From: Candidatus Poribacteria bacterium
GTDB taxonomy: Bacteria; Poribacteria; WGA-4E; WGA-3G
Direction of reading: 5' to 3'
Assembly (NCBI GenBank): GCA_028824125.1
Contig: JAPPES010000126.1
Location: 1 to 64,000, forward strand
DNA length: 64,000 nucleotides
The notes below the pieces were generated by a model that did not search any database, was not told the origin of the DNA, and saw only the letters and a list, made by a program, of their open reading frames with translations. Position 1 is the stretch's first letter. Each line of letters starts with the position of its first letter. Position numbers and translations under genes: made by a program. Below are positions 44,541 through 52,516 of this stretch, in pieces.

Positions 44541-44606
44541 TCATGGAAATTTGTGCTAAAATAGGTGCATATTAGGGAACTTATCTCATATTTGTATAGG
44601 TGAATA
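44541..44606 (+). repeat. Duplicated upstream segment, copy 1 (before module A1)
   Basis: TTCATGGAAATTTGTGCTAA and the following 45 bases recur at 45562-45627 upstream of the LamG gene, with few differences. It includes a possible promoter (TTGTGT, 17 bases, TAAAAT) ending near 44561. Confidence 0.7.
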
Positions 44607-44608
44607 AT

Positions 44609-45025
44609 ATGGAAACCGGGGAAAAAGAATACAACCTTCCTGTACCGCCAGCAGACAAAGTCTTGTTTCAGAAACAGGTGCAGCACGAATTAGATGAAAT
44701 CCGACAAGAAGCCGAGGAAGCGTGCACCCTGGATAACGAAATTGACCCTGTCCCAGATTCTGCTTACGATGATGTATCTGTTTTGTTAGAGATACTTTGT
44801 AATTACACCCTGCCCATGCCTGAAGTCAGTTGGGCAGAAGATGGCAGTCTTAGTGTTGGATGGTACCCGGATGATGGCATGGTAACAATAGGGATATATG
44901 GAGACCATCTTGTCATCTATAATGCCTTTTTTGAAGAAAAACGTCAATTTGAAGGTATCTGTGAATTATCAGATAGCCCAGTGTTGTCTGGTTTTCTCTC
45001 AACGTTAGAAAATATCCTCGTGTAA
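44609..45025 (+). CDS. Unknown two-gene module, protein A1
   Basis: 138 residues, start ATG at 44609 with AGGTGA just upstream. The protein is acidic and has no signal peptide. It shares with A3 (47052) the blocks PADK[VI]LF, HELDEIR or SELDEIR, a PVP-x-x-AY motif, the PMP segment, a W-x-EDG-x-[LI]-x-[LV] strand, [TI]I-x-[IL]YGD, and a closing G[IV]C-x-LSD. A more distant copy is A2 (46589). B1 starts 14 bases after its stop. No family is recognised. The predicted fold is a helical N-terminus followed by a small beta sheet. Confidence 0.8.
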   Translation: METGEKEYNLPVPPADKVLFQKQVQHELDEIRQEAEEACTLDNEIDPVPDSAYDDVSVLLEILCNYTLPMPEVSWAEDGSLSVGWYPDDGMVTIGIYGDHLVIYNAFFEEKRQFEGICELSDSPVLSGFLSTLENILV

Positions 45026-45039
45026 TAAGGGTTGTTGTT

Positions 45040-45459
45040 ATGAATGTTTCACCGGGTGAGGTACTCACCCGCTTTATTCGTTATAACAGTCATTTTTCCG
45101 TTGTGACTAACAGAGTTAAACCTGATGCTTTTCTTCCGCATAGAAAGCGTATTGATGTATCCGTGTTTTGTATTTCAGGACTCAATGACAGTGCAGAACT
45201 CTCAAAAAACGAGGTATGGCAAATTGGGTGGAAATATGTTCAAACAGAAGAAAGACCGATAAAAGCAAGAGCTGATCTTTTGGCTGCCGTTGTTTATGAG
45301 AATAATCTTGAAGTTGTGTCAGATGAGCCTCCTCAAAAGCACGCGAACATAACGCCTTTTCCTGCAGAGAATAGTCCTACAGATAGAAAAGCGCGAAGAG
45401 CTATCGCAATCAAGCTTGCTGATGCCAGCAAATTAGTTGTTCTACCAGAAAATACCTGA
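45040..45459 (+). CDS. Unknown two-gene module, protein B1
   Basis: 139 residues, the second gene of the A-B pair. It shares with B2 (47481) the blocks RFI....HFS, a KPDAFLPH-like or KYGAFIPP-like segment, SVF[CF][IV]S, [EV]WQIG or EIWEIG, KARADL, VV-x-D-x-x-P and HANITPFP, plus a helical end with ASKL. There is no signal peptide. The strict pairing with A suggests the two proteins act together, perhaps as a complex or a toxin-antitoxin pair. This is inference; neither family is recognised. Confidence 0.8.
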   Translation: MNVSPGEVLTRFIRYNSHFSVVTNRVKPDAFLPHRKRIDVSVFCISGLNDSAELSKNEVWQIGWKYVQTEERPIKARADLLAAVVYENNLEVVSDEPPQKHANITPFPAENSPTDRKARRAIAIKLADASKLVVLPENT

Positions 45460-45561
45460 TTTCAAGTATGGGAAATTGAGAAACACATATAGCCAAGGAA
45501 TTCGCAACAATTGTCCAGGAACTACGGAATTCCTGCAATGTTCTCCGAAATGAAGTATCGC

Positions 45562-45627
45562 TTCATGGAAATTTGTGCTAAAATAAGTGTATATTAGGGA
45601 CTTATCTCAAAGTTGCATAGATGAAAT
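45562..45627 (+). repeat. Duplicated upstream segment, copy 2 (before the LamG gene)
   Basis: Matches 44541-44606 closely. The LamG gene thus has an upstream region copied from the A1 gene, or the other way round. Confidence 0.7.
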
Positions 45628-45635
45628 GGTATAAC
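45627..45635 (+). promoter_or_regulatory. Extended -10 promoter TGGTATAAC for the LamG gene
   Basis: GAAATGGTATAAC, the same string as at 14402-14413. A TATAAT lies shortly after at 45650-45655. The LamG ATG is at 45679 with AAGGAGG. Confidence 0.5.
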
Positions 45636-45678
45636 GTCTCCATTATCTTTATAATTGAAACCTAAGGAGGAATTTAAA

Positions 45679-46500
45679 ATGCGTAATCAACTTATTACAC
45701 TCACACTTTTCACACTTATTGTTACTGTATCTTTCTGCTCTATTGCAGTAGCAAGTTTGGACAAGGGATTAATCGTCTATTATCCATTTGATGAGGCTAA
45801 TGGTGAAACCGCGTCTGATGAGAGTAGAAACGACAACGATGCTACGCTTACCGGTAGTGCCAGTTGGGAACCCAACGGTGGAAAAATTGGTGGGGCATTG
45901 AAACTTGATGGCACCAATAGTTCCGCTGAAGATAACGATGGTGGGGACTACATCAACGGACTTGAGGCTTTTTCTGTTTCCGTTTGGGTTAAATCTGATT
46001 CAGTTGGACATGACCGGGGTATCTTTCACGGTATTGACCCTGGTGGCGGAGACATTGTATTTACACTGCGATACGATTCTGCAAGCTGGGAAGTGAAAGG
46101 GGGAACTAATCTTATCAAAGGCGCCATTACGACAACAGGTGGTGTTCTGCCCTACGAAAGTAAAAGCAATGTGCAAACGACAGAATGGCAACACCTCGTG
46201 TTTGCGTGGCGCAGTGGCGAACAACTTTCACTTTATATTGATGGTACACTTGATGACGATCCGATATTTAATGCTGACGCGAAAAATGGTGAAATTTCTG
46301 GAGCCTCCAAATTTGTCATCGGCAGAGGCGCAAAAGATGGTGCAGCACTTGGATGGACCGGACTTATTGATGATGTTCGTCTTTACAACAGGGTATTAGA
46401 GGAAAACGAAATTGCGGAATTGGCTTCCGGTGTTCTTCCAGTCGAACCGACTGAAAAGTTAGCAACGACTTGGGCAGGCCTTAAGCAAAAACGTGATTAA
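45679..46500 (+). CDS. Secreted LamG-domain protein with C-terminal TTWA/G motif
   Basis: 273 residues from the ATG at 45679, preceded by AAGGAGG. A signal peptide (residues 1-23) is followed by a LamG domain: GLIVYYPFDEANG, GGALKLDGTNS, FSVSVWVKSD, W-QHLVFAWRSG, LYIDG and IDDVRLYNRVL. The end is LPVEPTEKLATTWAGLKQKRD, the tail motif shared with 27768 and 53564. It sits between module A1-B1 and A2, an odd position that suggests insertion into the module cluster. The role is likely surface binding. Confidence 0.9.
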   Translation: MRNQLITLTLFTLIVTVSFCSIAVASLDKGLIVYYPFDEANGETASDESRNDNDATLTGSASWEPNGGKIGGALKLDGTNSSAEDNDGGDYINGLEAFSVSVWVKSDSVGHDRGIFHGIDPGGGDIVFTLRYDSASWEVKGGTNLIKGAITTTGGVLPYESKSNVQTTEWQHLVFAWRSGEQLSLYIDGTLDDDPIFNADAKNGEISGASKFVIGRGAKDGAALGWTGLIDDVRLYNRVLEENEIAELASGVLPVEPTEKLATTWAGLKQKRD

Positions 46501-46588
46501 TCGGTTTGTGTGCCTAAAATAGAGCAGGCGTGTCTTTGCCTGGAAGACCTGGAGGCGCGCCTTGCAAAACAAATAGGTAGGGAGAATT

Positions 46589-46987
46589 ATGCAGTCACAT
46601 TTTGATACCTCATCAACAGATGCGGGTACGTTTCGATACAGTATTAAACGTGAATTAGCGGAACTTTACGGAAAGGCTGAGGAAGACTGGACGCTGGATA
46701 GCGAAATTGATGTTATCCCAGAGGCAGCATGCAATGACGCTCTTTTTTTGCTTGAATTTCTTTTTAATTCGGGTGTTCCCATGCCAAACATCAATCGGAC
46801 AGCACACGGTAACCTTAGTTTTAACTGGTATCCAGAAGAAGGCACAGCGACAATGGAACTCTGTGGTGATGGGCTTGTTGTCTACAACGCTTTTTTTGAT
46901 GAAGATCGTCAAGATGAGGGTGCTTGTGTCTTGACAGACAGCGCTGCGCTTGATGAACTTTTGGGCGCGTTGCGCTGCGTTTATTAA
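46589..46987 (+). CDS. Unknown two-gene module, protein A2 (no B partner)
   Basis: 132 residues, start with AGGGAG upstream. It is a diverged relative of A1 and A3: ELAELYGKAEEDW, DSEIDVIPEAA, VPMPNI, FNWYPEEGTATMELCGDGLVVYNAFFDE and G-A-C-V-LTDS. It lacks the PADK segment. No B gene follows; the next gene is A3. It may be a free-standing or decaying copy. Confidence 0.75.
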   Translation: MQSHFDTSSTDAGTFRYSIKRELAELYGKAEEDWTLDSEIDVIPEAACNDALFLLEFLFNSGVPMPNINRTAHGNLSFNWYPEEGTATMELCGDGLVVYNAFFDEDRQDEGACVLTDSAALDELLGALRCVY

Positions 46988-47051
46988 CAATAGAATTTTA
47001 TTACAAAATGCTGTTATTGAGAATTATTTCTATTTATATGGGGCATACATC

Positions 47052-47477
47052 ATGGCAACCGTACAAAACGAACTTGATTTTGATTTTGCTCGGTCCCCTG
47101 CTGACAAGATACTGTTTCTAAAACATGTCCAAAGCGAATTAGACGAAATTCGTGAGGAAGTTGAAGAGACTTGTGCAGTGGTTTCCGAAGTTGAACCTGT
47201 CCCAGAACAGGCTTATAATGATACTTTATCTCTAATGGAACAGATCTCTCATGGCATACCAATGCCTGATTTGATGTGGTTGGAAGATGGGGGTATTGGA
47301 TTAGAATGGAGACCCGGCGAAGGTATTGCAACAATAAGTCTATATGGTGATGGAAACGTTATTTGCGGTGTTTTTTTTAGTGACAAGTGTGAAGTTGACG
47401 GAATTTGTTCCTTGTCAGACTATGCCCTTCTCCAAGGGTTCCTTACGACGTTAAGTCTACTTTTCAATAAAGGATAA
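47052..47477 (+). CDS. Unknown two-gene module, protein A3
   Basis: 141 residues. Start chosen at 47052 because homology with A1 begins just after it; the longer frame from 46950 overlaps A2. The blocks SPADKILFLKHVQSELDEIREE, PVPEQAY, IPMPDLMW, EDGGIGLEWRPGEG and ATISLYGDG match A1. B2 starts three bases after its stop, and AAAGGATAAGG across the junction serves as B2's binding site. Confidence 0.8.
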   Translation: MATVQNELDFDFARSPADKILFLKHVQSELDEIREEVEETCAVVSEVEPVPEQAYNDTLSLMEQISHGIPMPDLMWLEDGGIGLEWRPGEGIATISLYGDGNVICGVFFSDKCEVDGICSLSDYALLQGFLTTLSLLFNKG

Positions 47478-47480
47478 GGT

Positions 47481-47885
47481 ATGGATTTATCGGGAGGCGA
47501 TATTCTTAGTCGCTTCATTTTTTCTAAAAGACATTTTTCAATAGAAAATAGGACTGTCAAATATGGTGCATTTATTCCACCTCCAAATAGTGCTGATTTA
47601 TCTGTGTTTTTTGTTTCATCCCTTACTCACAGCGAAATATGGGAAATCGGACGTGGATATGTCCAAACGGATGAGAGAAAACTGAAGGCAAGAGCCGACC
47701 TTACTGTGGAAAATGTTTATGCTGTTAATCTAAAAGTTGTCCCAGATACTCAACCTCACGAACTTCATGCCAATATCACACCTTTTCCATTAGACAAAAG
47801 AGAACGTGCTGCCCTTGCAAGAAAACTTGCAGTAGCGAGTAAGTTGGAAATGATTCCATCACAAGATACTGATTCAGATTCATAA
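47481..47885 (+). CDS. Unknown two-gene module, protein B2
   Basis: 134 residues, paralogue of B1. Conserved: RFIFSKRHFSIENR, YGAFIPP, LSVFFVSSL, EIWEIGRGYVQTDER, KARADL, LKVVPDTQP, HANITPFP, LARKLAVASKLEMIP. It is tightly coupled to A3. There is no signal peptide and no known catalytic motif. Confidence 0.8.
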   Translation: MDLSGGDILSRFIFSKRHFSIENRTVKYGAFIPPPNSADLSVFFVSSLTHSEIWEIGRGYVQTDERKLKARADLTVENVYAVNLKVVPDTQPHELHANITPFPLDKRERAALARKLAVASKLEMIPSQDTDSDS

Positions 47886-47977
47886 GTACAATTTGTGGAG
47901 AGTGTTTAAAGCAGGTTGCGCACTAAGCACACTGTTATTGTGATGCCCCTCTGGATACTTACAAAAGGAATTACTAT

Positions 47978-50434
47978 ATGACAAGTGATGCACACGCTGT
48001 CAAAGCGCACTTACCTGAAAATATGATAGAGATTCTTGAAAACATTCTCGGTTGCAAACTTGAAGATGTAACTACGGGAATGGATTTTAACCCTGATACC
48101 TTAGGAACCTTCCTTAATTCACTCCCCACAGACTCCCTTGAAAACTACCTTTCACCACAATGGGTAGTACTTGCTGCGGGGAAAGGCACACGAATTGATC
48201 CGACAGGCCGCTTGAGCAAAACGTTGGATATTATGTTCGGTGAGCAAAACATGCTGCAAAGGTCATGTCGTTTTCTGCCGGGTAACCGTTCGCATGTTGT
48301 TGTTATCAATCCGCAGATAGCAACCAGAATTTCAGAAAGTGAATCACCTGAACAATGGTTAGGTGCTGATGCTATTCCTTGTATTCAAGAAGAGATGAAC
48401 GGCACAGGCGGTGCGTTGCAAGCAGCTTTATCAGAACTTCGAAAATCAGACGCAGAGTGGGTTGGCGTAGCATTCGGTGATGAACCGTTTTTGGAAAAAG
48501 TTATTTTTGCACAAACATTATTATCCCATTTACTCTCTAATGCGGATGTTACATTGTGTGGCAAGGTCCCTGAAACAGTTGTGGATAAAGGCGGTCTCTT
48601 CTTTGGCGCAGATGGTCAATTTATTGGCACAACAGAGTGGTACGATATGACAGGCGCGGAAAAAGCGGAGATGTGGCAACGTTTGGAGCGCGGCGAGGCA
48701 TATACCAATACCGGTATCACAATCATACGAAAAAGTGCGTTATTGGAACGGATAGATCGATTGCAACCGCACACAAACCGAAACGGTGAACTCCATCACG
48801 TTGATCTGATTCACCTCTGTTATGAAGATGGACTAAAAACAAACGCATTTATCTATCGTGGTGATGTGTTGTCAGGGGTCAATCGTTGGTCAAACGTATT
48901 ATTAGGTGAAGATGCAATGTTTAAAAAAAACAGAGAATTTCTTGCCAGCAAAGGCATTCGTGTTGATCCAGCAGCACAGATAACGTTGGACAGTGAAGAT
49001 GTTGAAATCGGCACCGCATGTTATCTTATTGGCAGGATACATATAGGCAAAGATGTCAAGATAGGGGATTACTGTAGGCTTGAAAATGCTACGCTGCGCG
49101 GAGCAACGTGCGTTGGAAACTCAGTTGGCCTGCAGAATGTGTCTGCTGTGGACACGACATTTGAATCAAATCAGTTGCCAACGACTTTGGCAGAACCTGT
49201 TAGTGGGATTGCAACTGTAAGCAGAATAAAAAATTACACTTTTGATGCTGTTACAGTAGGAAGCAGCGTTCAGCTATCAGATGTTCAAGCACATGCAACA
49301 GTAATTCCATCTAATATTAGATTGGAAAATCAAACGTTAGGTGTTCCGCGTACTGAATCTCCATTGGGTGTACCGAGTTCGCTTTTCAATCAAATTGTTC
49401 CCGCAGATTATAGACCAGGTATATATACCTTTGGTGAGAAAAAAGATTTGCCAGATTGGGACAACCTTCGTGAACATGTGCGTTCACATAGTGCTACAGA
49501 ATTGATACCCCGCGCAACGCGCAACGCGCAATTGCAACAGGTTGTGTGCAATGCCGTAGATATGCTCTTAGATATGCGGCGTGCAAATGGAGATTATCTG
49601 ATTGAAGCACTTACGCCTGAAGAACTTTGGGGAACCATTTTTGAGATGGTGAAACTGCATACCGGCAACCCGAATCCTTATTATCAAGATAAACTAAAGG
49701 CACGCCGGACTGCACTTGAGCTTCTGCCAGAGTTTTGGGACGAAAATTGGTTGACGCGGTTAAAACTTGTTGTCGCAGGGAACGTAATTGATTACAGCAG
49801 CGCGCGGGTCGTCCAAAAAGTGAACGCTAATCCTGATTACTTTTCTCAAGCACTACGTGCTGCGGTTAAAACACCTTTTGCTATTGATTGTTATGAACTG
49901 TTTCGAAAAAAAGTGATTGATCCCCCCTCTCAGCATATTGTATGGCTTGCAGACAACGATGGCGAAATCATTTTTGATATTGCCTTCATTCAGGATATTG
50001 TTAGATGTGGACATAGATTATGTATTGTAGGAAAAGCCGACAACGCAAGCAATGACGTTACGCTTGCAGATTTGCATGATATTACAAAATATCCGCAATT
50101 TGAAGAACTTCAGCGCGCCATTCAGGACGGTGTTGTTACGCTGATGTCGTCAGGTGCAAAGACGATCGGGACAAATCTCTATAATGCTACACCCGAATTT
50201 ATTAACGCGCTATTAGATGCTGACCTTGTTATATCAAAAGGGCAAGGTAATTTCTTCACGACACCAGGATGGCATAAAGATACCTTTTATCTCCTACTCT
50301 CAAAAGGTATGACTGCTGAACGAAGCACAGGTGTTATAGCGAATAGAGATATGCCTATTGACGGACTGATTTTGGGGTATCTACCAGCTGGAACAAAACG
50401 GGATGCACCGTTATGCGATCTATGTAACCTTTGA
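47978..50434 (+). CDS. Fusion of GlmU-type sugar nucleotidyltransferase and DUF89 phosphatase
   Basis: 818 residues. Residues 61-330 form a nucleotidyltransferase with LAAGKGTRIDPTGRLSKTL (the LxxGxGtrl-K signature), EMNGTGGALQAAL and a late VDL segment. Residues 335-420 are hexapeptide-type beta-helix (IGTACYLIGRIHIGKDVKIGDY). Residues about 490-818 are a DUF89/ARMT1-like metal-dependent phosphatase with DNDGE at 659-663 and SKGQGNF at 753-759. DUF89 proteins are damage-control phosphatases on sugar phosphates in yeast and humans. A fusion of the two is unfamiliar to me. It implies a sugar-phosphate pathway with built-in clean-up. Cytoplasmic. Confidence 0.88.
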   Translation: MTSDAHAVKAHLPENMIEILENILGCKLEDVTTGMDFNPDTLGTFLNSLPTDSLENYLSPQWVVLAAGKGTRIDPTGRLSKTLDIMFGEQNMLQRSCRFLPGNRSHVVVINPQIATRISESESPEQWLGADAIPCIQEEMNGTGGALQAALSELRKSDAEWVGVAFGDEPFLEKVIFAQTLLSHLLSNADVTLCGKVPETVVDKGGLFFGADGQFIGTTEWYDMTGAEKAEMWQRLERGEAYTNTGITIIRKSALLERIDRLQPHTNRNGELHHVDLIHLCYEDGLKTNAFIYRGDVLSGVNRWSNVLLGEDAMFKKNREFLASKGIRVDPAAQITLDSEDVEIGTACYLIGRIHIGKDVKIGDYCRLENATLRGATCVGNSVGLQNVSAVDTTFESNQLPTTLAEPVSGIATVSRIKNYTFDAVTVGSSVQLSDVQAHATVIPSNIRLENQTLGVPRTESPLGVPSSLFNQIVPADYRPGIYTFGEKKDLPDWDNLREHVRSHSATELIPRATRNAQLQQVVCNAVDMLLDMRRANGDYLIEALTPEELWGTIFEMVKLHTGNPNPYYQDKLKARRTALELLPEFWDENWLTRLKLVVAGNVIDYSSARVVQKVNANPDYFSQALRAAVKTPFAIDCYELFRKKVIDPPSQHIVWLADNDGEIIFDIAFIQDIVRCGHRLCIVGKADNASNDVTLADLHDITKYPQFEELQRAIQDGVVTLMSSGAKTIGTNLYNATPEFINALLDADLVISKGQGNFFTTPGWHKDTFYLLLSKGMTAERSTGVIANRDMPIDGLILGYLPAGTKRDAPLCDLCNL

Positions 50435-51787
50435 AATTGTGAATTCTCTTTTTCCCGACTTTGGAAGTGGAATTTCATCCACAAATTCTATTTTTATAGA
50501 TATTTCTGCACCGAGCGCATCTTGGATTTTCTGGACGATATAATTACCTGTTTCCGCTGTCCACTGCTCGTTAATAACGAGTTTTAAAATACACTTTTCA
50601 AGTGTTTCCTGAATTAATTGAAATTGGTTTACACCAACGAGGTTATAGAACTGTTGTGTGAAATAACCTCCGTGTATCAACGTCTTCGTTTTTGTTCGGA
50701 AAGTTGCTGTGCTGCGCCCCAGAAGTTCTCCTAAAATGGGCAATTGATTGCCGCATGAACACACCTCGTCAGAGAGACGACCAATATCGCCAATCCGATA
50801 GCGGACAAACGGCATTATGTAGTTGTTCAATTGTGTAACGAGTAGATCGCCCGGTTTGGTATAGGGATCCTCACTGTCCACCTCAAGGTAAATATCTCTG
50901 CAGTTGATATGCATGCGTCCTTCTGCACATTCCATAGCAATTAATCCGACTTCCCGCCCACCATATCGGTTATAAATCTTTGTGTCAAAGACCGTTTCTG
51001 CAATTGAGCGGTAATGTGGGTGTAGCATCTCCGCAGATGAAATAATCCCTTTAATATCCCATTGTGGAGTTAATTTGTTCTCAGAGATAAATTTCGCAAA
51101 TTGATATAGCGATGAGGGATAGGCGAGAATTGTCTTAGGTCGCCACCTTTGCATTTTCAGAAAGGTATTGTGCATCGCTGAATCTGTTAAGTGGAATCCG
51201 TTTAGCCAGTGCTGATTTCGCCAATAACGGTTTAGGTACTGTTTCCAATTACCATCACTGTTGACATCAGCGGGTGCTCCCCAAATGATTAGCTGCGGTT
51301 CACCAAAATCCCACCCTGCCCATCGGTCAAAGTAATAGACGCTAAGATTCCGTTGATTCCAATAGGTTCTATCCTGATAAAACTTCAGTGGTGTACCTGT
51401 AGAACCGCCTGTCGCATTCTCAATTCGCTGATAGGTTGGAAATAGTTCAGAACAGAGATTTTCCAGTTGTTTTCGGATAGTCTGTTTTTCGAGTGGTAGA
51501 ATTTTTGATATGTCGATGGAATCAGCATTAATTTCTCGAAGCAAGTCACTTAGCTTTAATCCAAAATCTTTAAACAGATCGCGATAATATGGTGTCGTAC
51601 GGGCAGCATGTTGAATAAGTTGTTTCAGGCGTTCCCGCTGAAACTTTAAAATCGTTTCACGCGGCGCGTTGAACAATTCAGTTGTTTTGGATAGTTGGGA
51701 ACGGAAGAAAACACCTTTCCGATGTGTATTGTAGGCGTGCCATGCCGCTTTTGAAAATAGGGTTTTGACTGAACGACTAATTGACAT
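50420..51787 (-). CDS. PaaK/CapK-like AMP-forming ligase
   Basis: 455 residues, adenylate-forming family. ATGGSTGTPLKFYQD near residue 125 is the P-loop-like AMP motif. YNRYGGREVGLIAMEC (about 273) and NYIMPFVRYRIGDIG (about 320) are other core motifs, with a small C-terminal domain after GRSTATF. The CapK group is found in capsule and exopolysaccharide loci, where its substrate is unclear. It is convergent with the GlmU-DUF89 gene, overlapping it by 15 bases. Confidence 0.88.
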   Translation of the reverse strand: MSISRSVKTLFSKAAWHAYNTHRKGVFFRSQLSKTTELFNAPRETILKFQRERLKQLIQHAARTTPYYRDLFKDFGLKLSDLLREINADSIDISKILPLEKQTIRKQLENLCSELFPTYQRIENATGGSTGTPLKFYQDRTYWNQRNLSVYYFDRWAGWDFGEPQLIIWGAPADVNSDGNWKQYLNRYWRNQHWLNGFHLTDSAMHNTFLKMQRWRPKTILAYPSSLYQFAKFISENKLTPQWDIKGIISSAEMLHPHYRSIAETVFDTKIYNRYGGREVGLIAMECAEGRMHINCRDIYLEVDSEDPYTKPGDLLVTQLNNYIMPFVRYRIGDIGRLSDEVCSCGNQLPILGELLGRSTATFRTKTKTLIHGGYFTQQFYNLVGVNQFQLIQETLEKCILKLVINEQWTAETGNYIVQKIQDALGAEISIKIEFVDEIPLPKSGKREFTISKVT

Positions 51788-52100
51788 GATTTCAATTATA
51801 GCAAAATCCGAAAATATATGGACATCTCAATGAACAACAATCCCCACACCATCGATGCTGGCGAGATTTCCTAACCTCCGCCAATGTCCAAGTAATTGTG
51901 AGTTTTGTATCAGGACAGACGCATTCCCCTCGCTTGCGGGGATAGGGGTAAAATAGGCAGAAATCGGAGTTTTTATCTCCCCGGACTCTATCGCTATGGA
52001 TCCCCGTCCCCTAAGTCCCCTTATCAAGGAGACTTCAAAAGAAAATTCGTCTGTCCTGAAGAAAAAAGTTGTTGCGCAAAAAATTTAAACATTGTATAAT
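51788..52100. repeat. Decayed palindromic repeats
   Basis: GCTGGCGAGATTTCCTAACC at 51858-51877 is a worn copy of the GGCGAGG hairpin. 51973-52024 is an inverted partial copy of the left hairpin of the MITE at 10435-10712, with TATCGCTATGG and CCCCTTATCA. No gene is seen. Confidence 0.65.
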
Positions 52101-52130
52101 ACTTAAAAATGGAAATTACTTATAAAGTAG

Positions 52131-52170
52131 TTGACATTTTTTGTAAAGTTATGTATTATACTTTACAAAA
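52131..52170 (+). promoter_or_regulatory. Consensus sigma-70 promoter with palindromic operator
   Basis: TTGACA (52131-52136), 17 bases, TATTAT (52154-52159). TTTTGTAAAGT (52139-52149) and ACTTTACAAAA (52160-52170) are perfect 11-base arms around a 10-base centre covering the -10, the layout of a dimeric repressor site. Transcription would start near 52166. Confidence 0.8.
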
Positions 52171-52206
52171 GGTGTGATAAATGCACAAGATGTGTGTATG
52201 TTCCAC

Positions 52207-52491
52207 CTGGGCACGCTTACCCAGCTTGATCCTGGGGCGCGCTGATAGTGTTCAGACCACTTCCAGCGCGCGGCCATGCCATAACGATAGTATGACAGGG
52301 CTGGCTTTCATTATATCACAGATAGACTGTGATTGGAATATGAAAGCCAGCGGGCCCGAAGGAAACAGTTGACAGCAACTTTCATTTTCCTGCCAACATC
52401 TCTCCTTTCGGGACTGTCAGAATCAGAAAGATCGCTGGACAAAAATATCGTCCAGTGTGATAAATTCAACGATATGCTTTCCAAAGCATAT
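52207..52491 (+). ncRNA. Structured leader RNA of six hairpins (candidate regulatory RNA)
   Basis: Successive stems. CTGGG/CCCAG (52207-52224). GCGCGCTG/CAGCGCGC (52237-52271), with AGTG/CACT inside. GCTGGCTTTCA/TGAAAGCCAGC (52300-52351), with ATCACAG/CTGTGAT inside. CCCGAAGGA/TCCTTTCGGG (52355-52412), with AGTTG/CAACT inside. CGCTGGAC/GTCCAGTG (52433-52457). ATATGCTTT/AAAGCATAT (52472-52491). All lie between the promoter at 52131 and the ATG at 52517. CTGTCA near 52414 could pair with TGACAG near 52370, an alternative to the fourth stem. No known riboswitch is recognised. Confidence 0.7.
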
Positions 52492-52516
52492 TGACACAAT
52501 CTTAAGGAGATTGAAA

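Noticed and set aside
44128-44686. Minus-strand open frames over the hsdS remains
   Set aside because: They are shadows of the HsdS-like plus-strand sequence and of gene A1.
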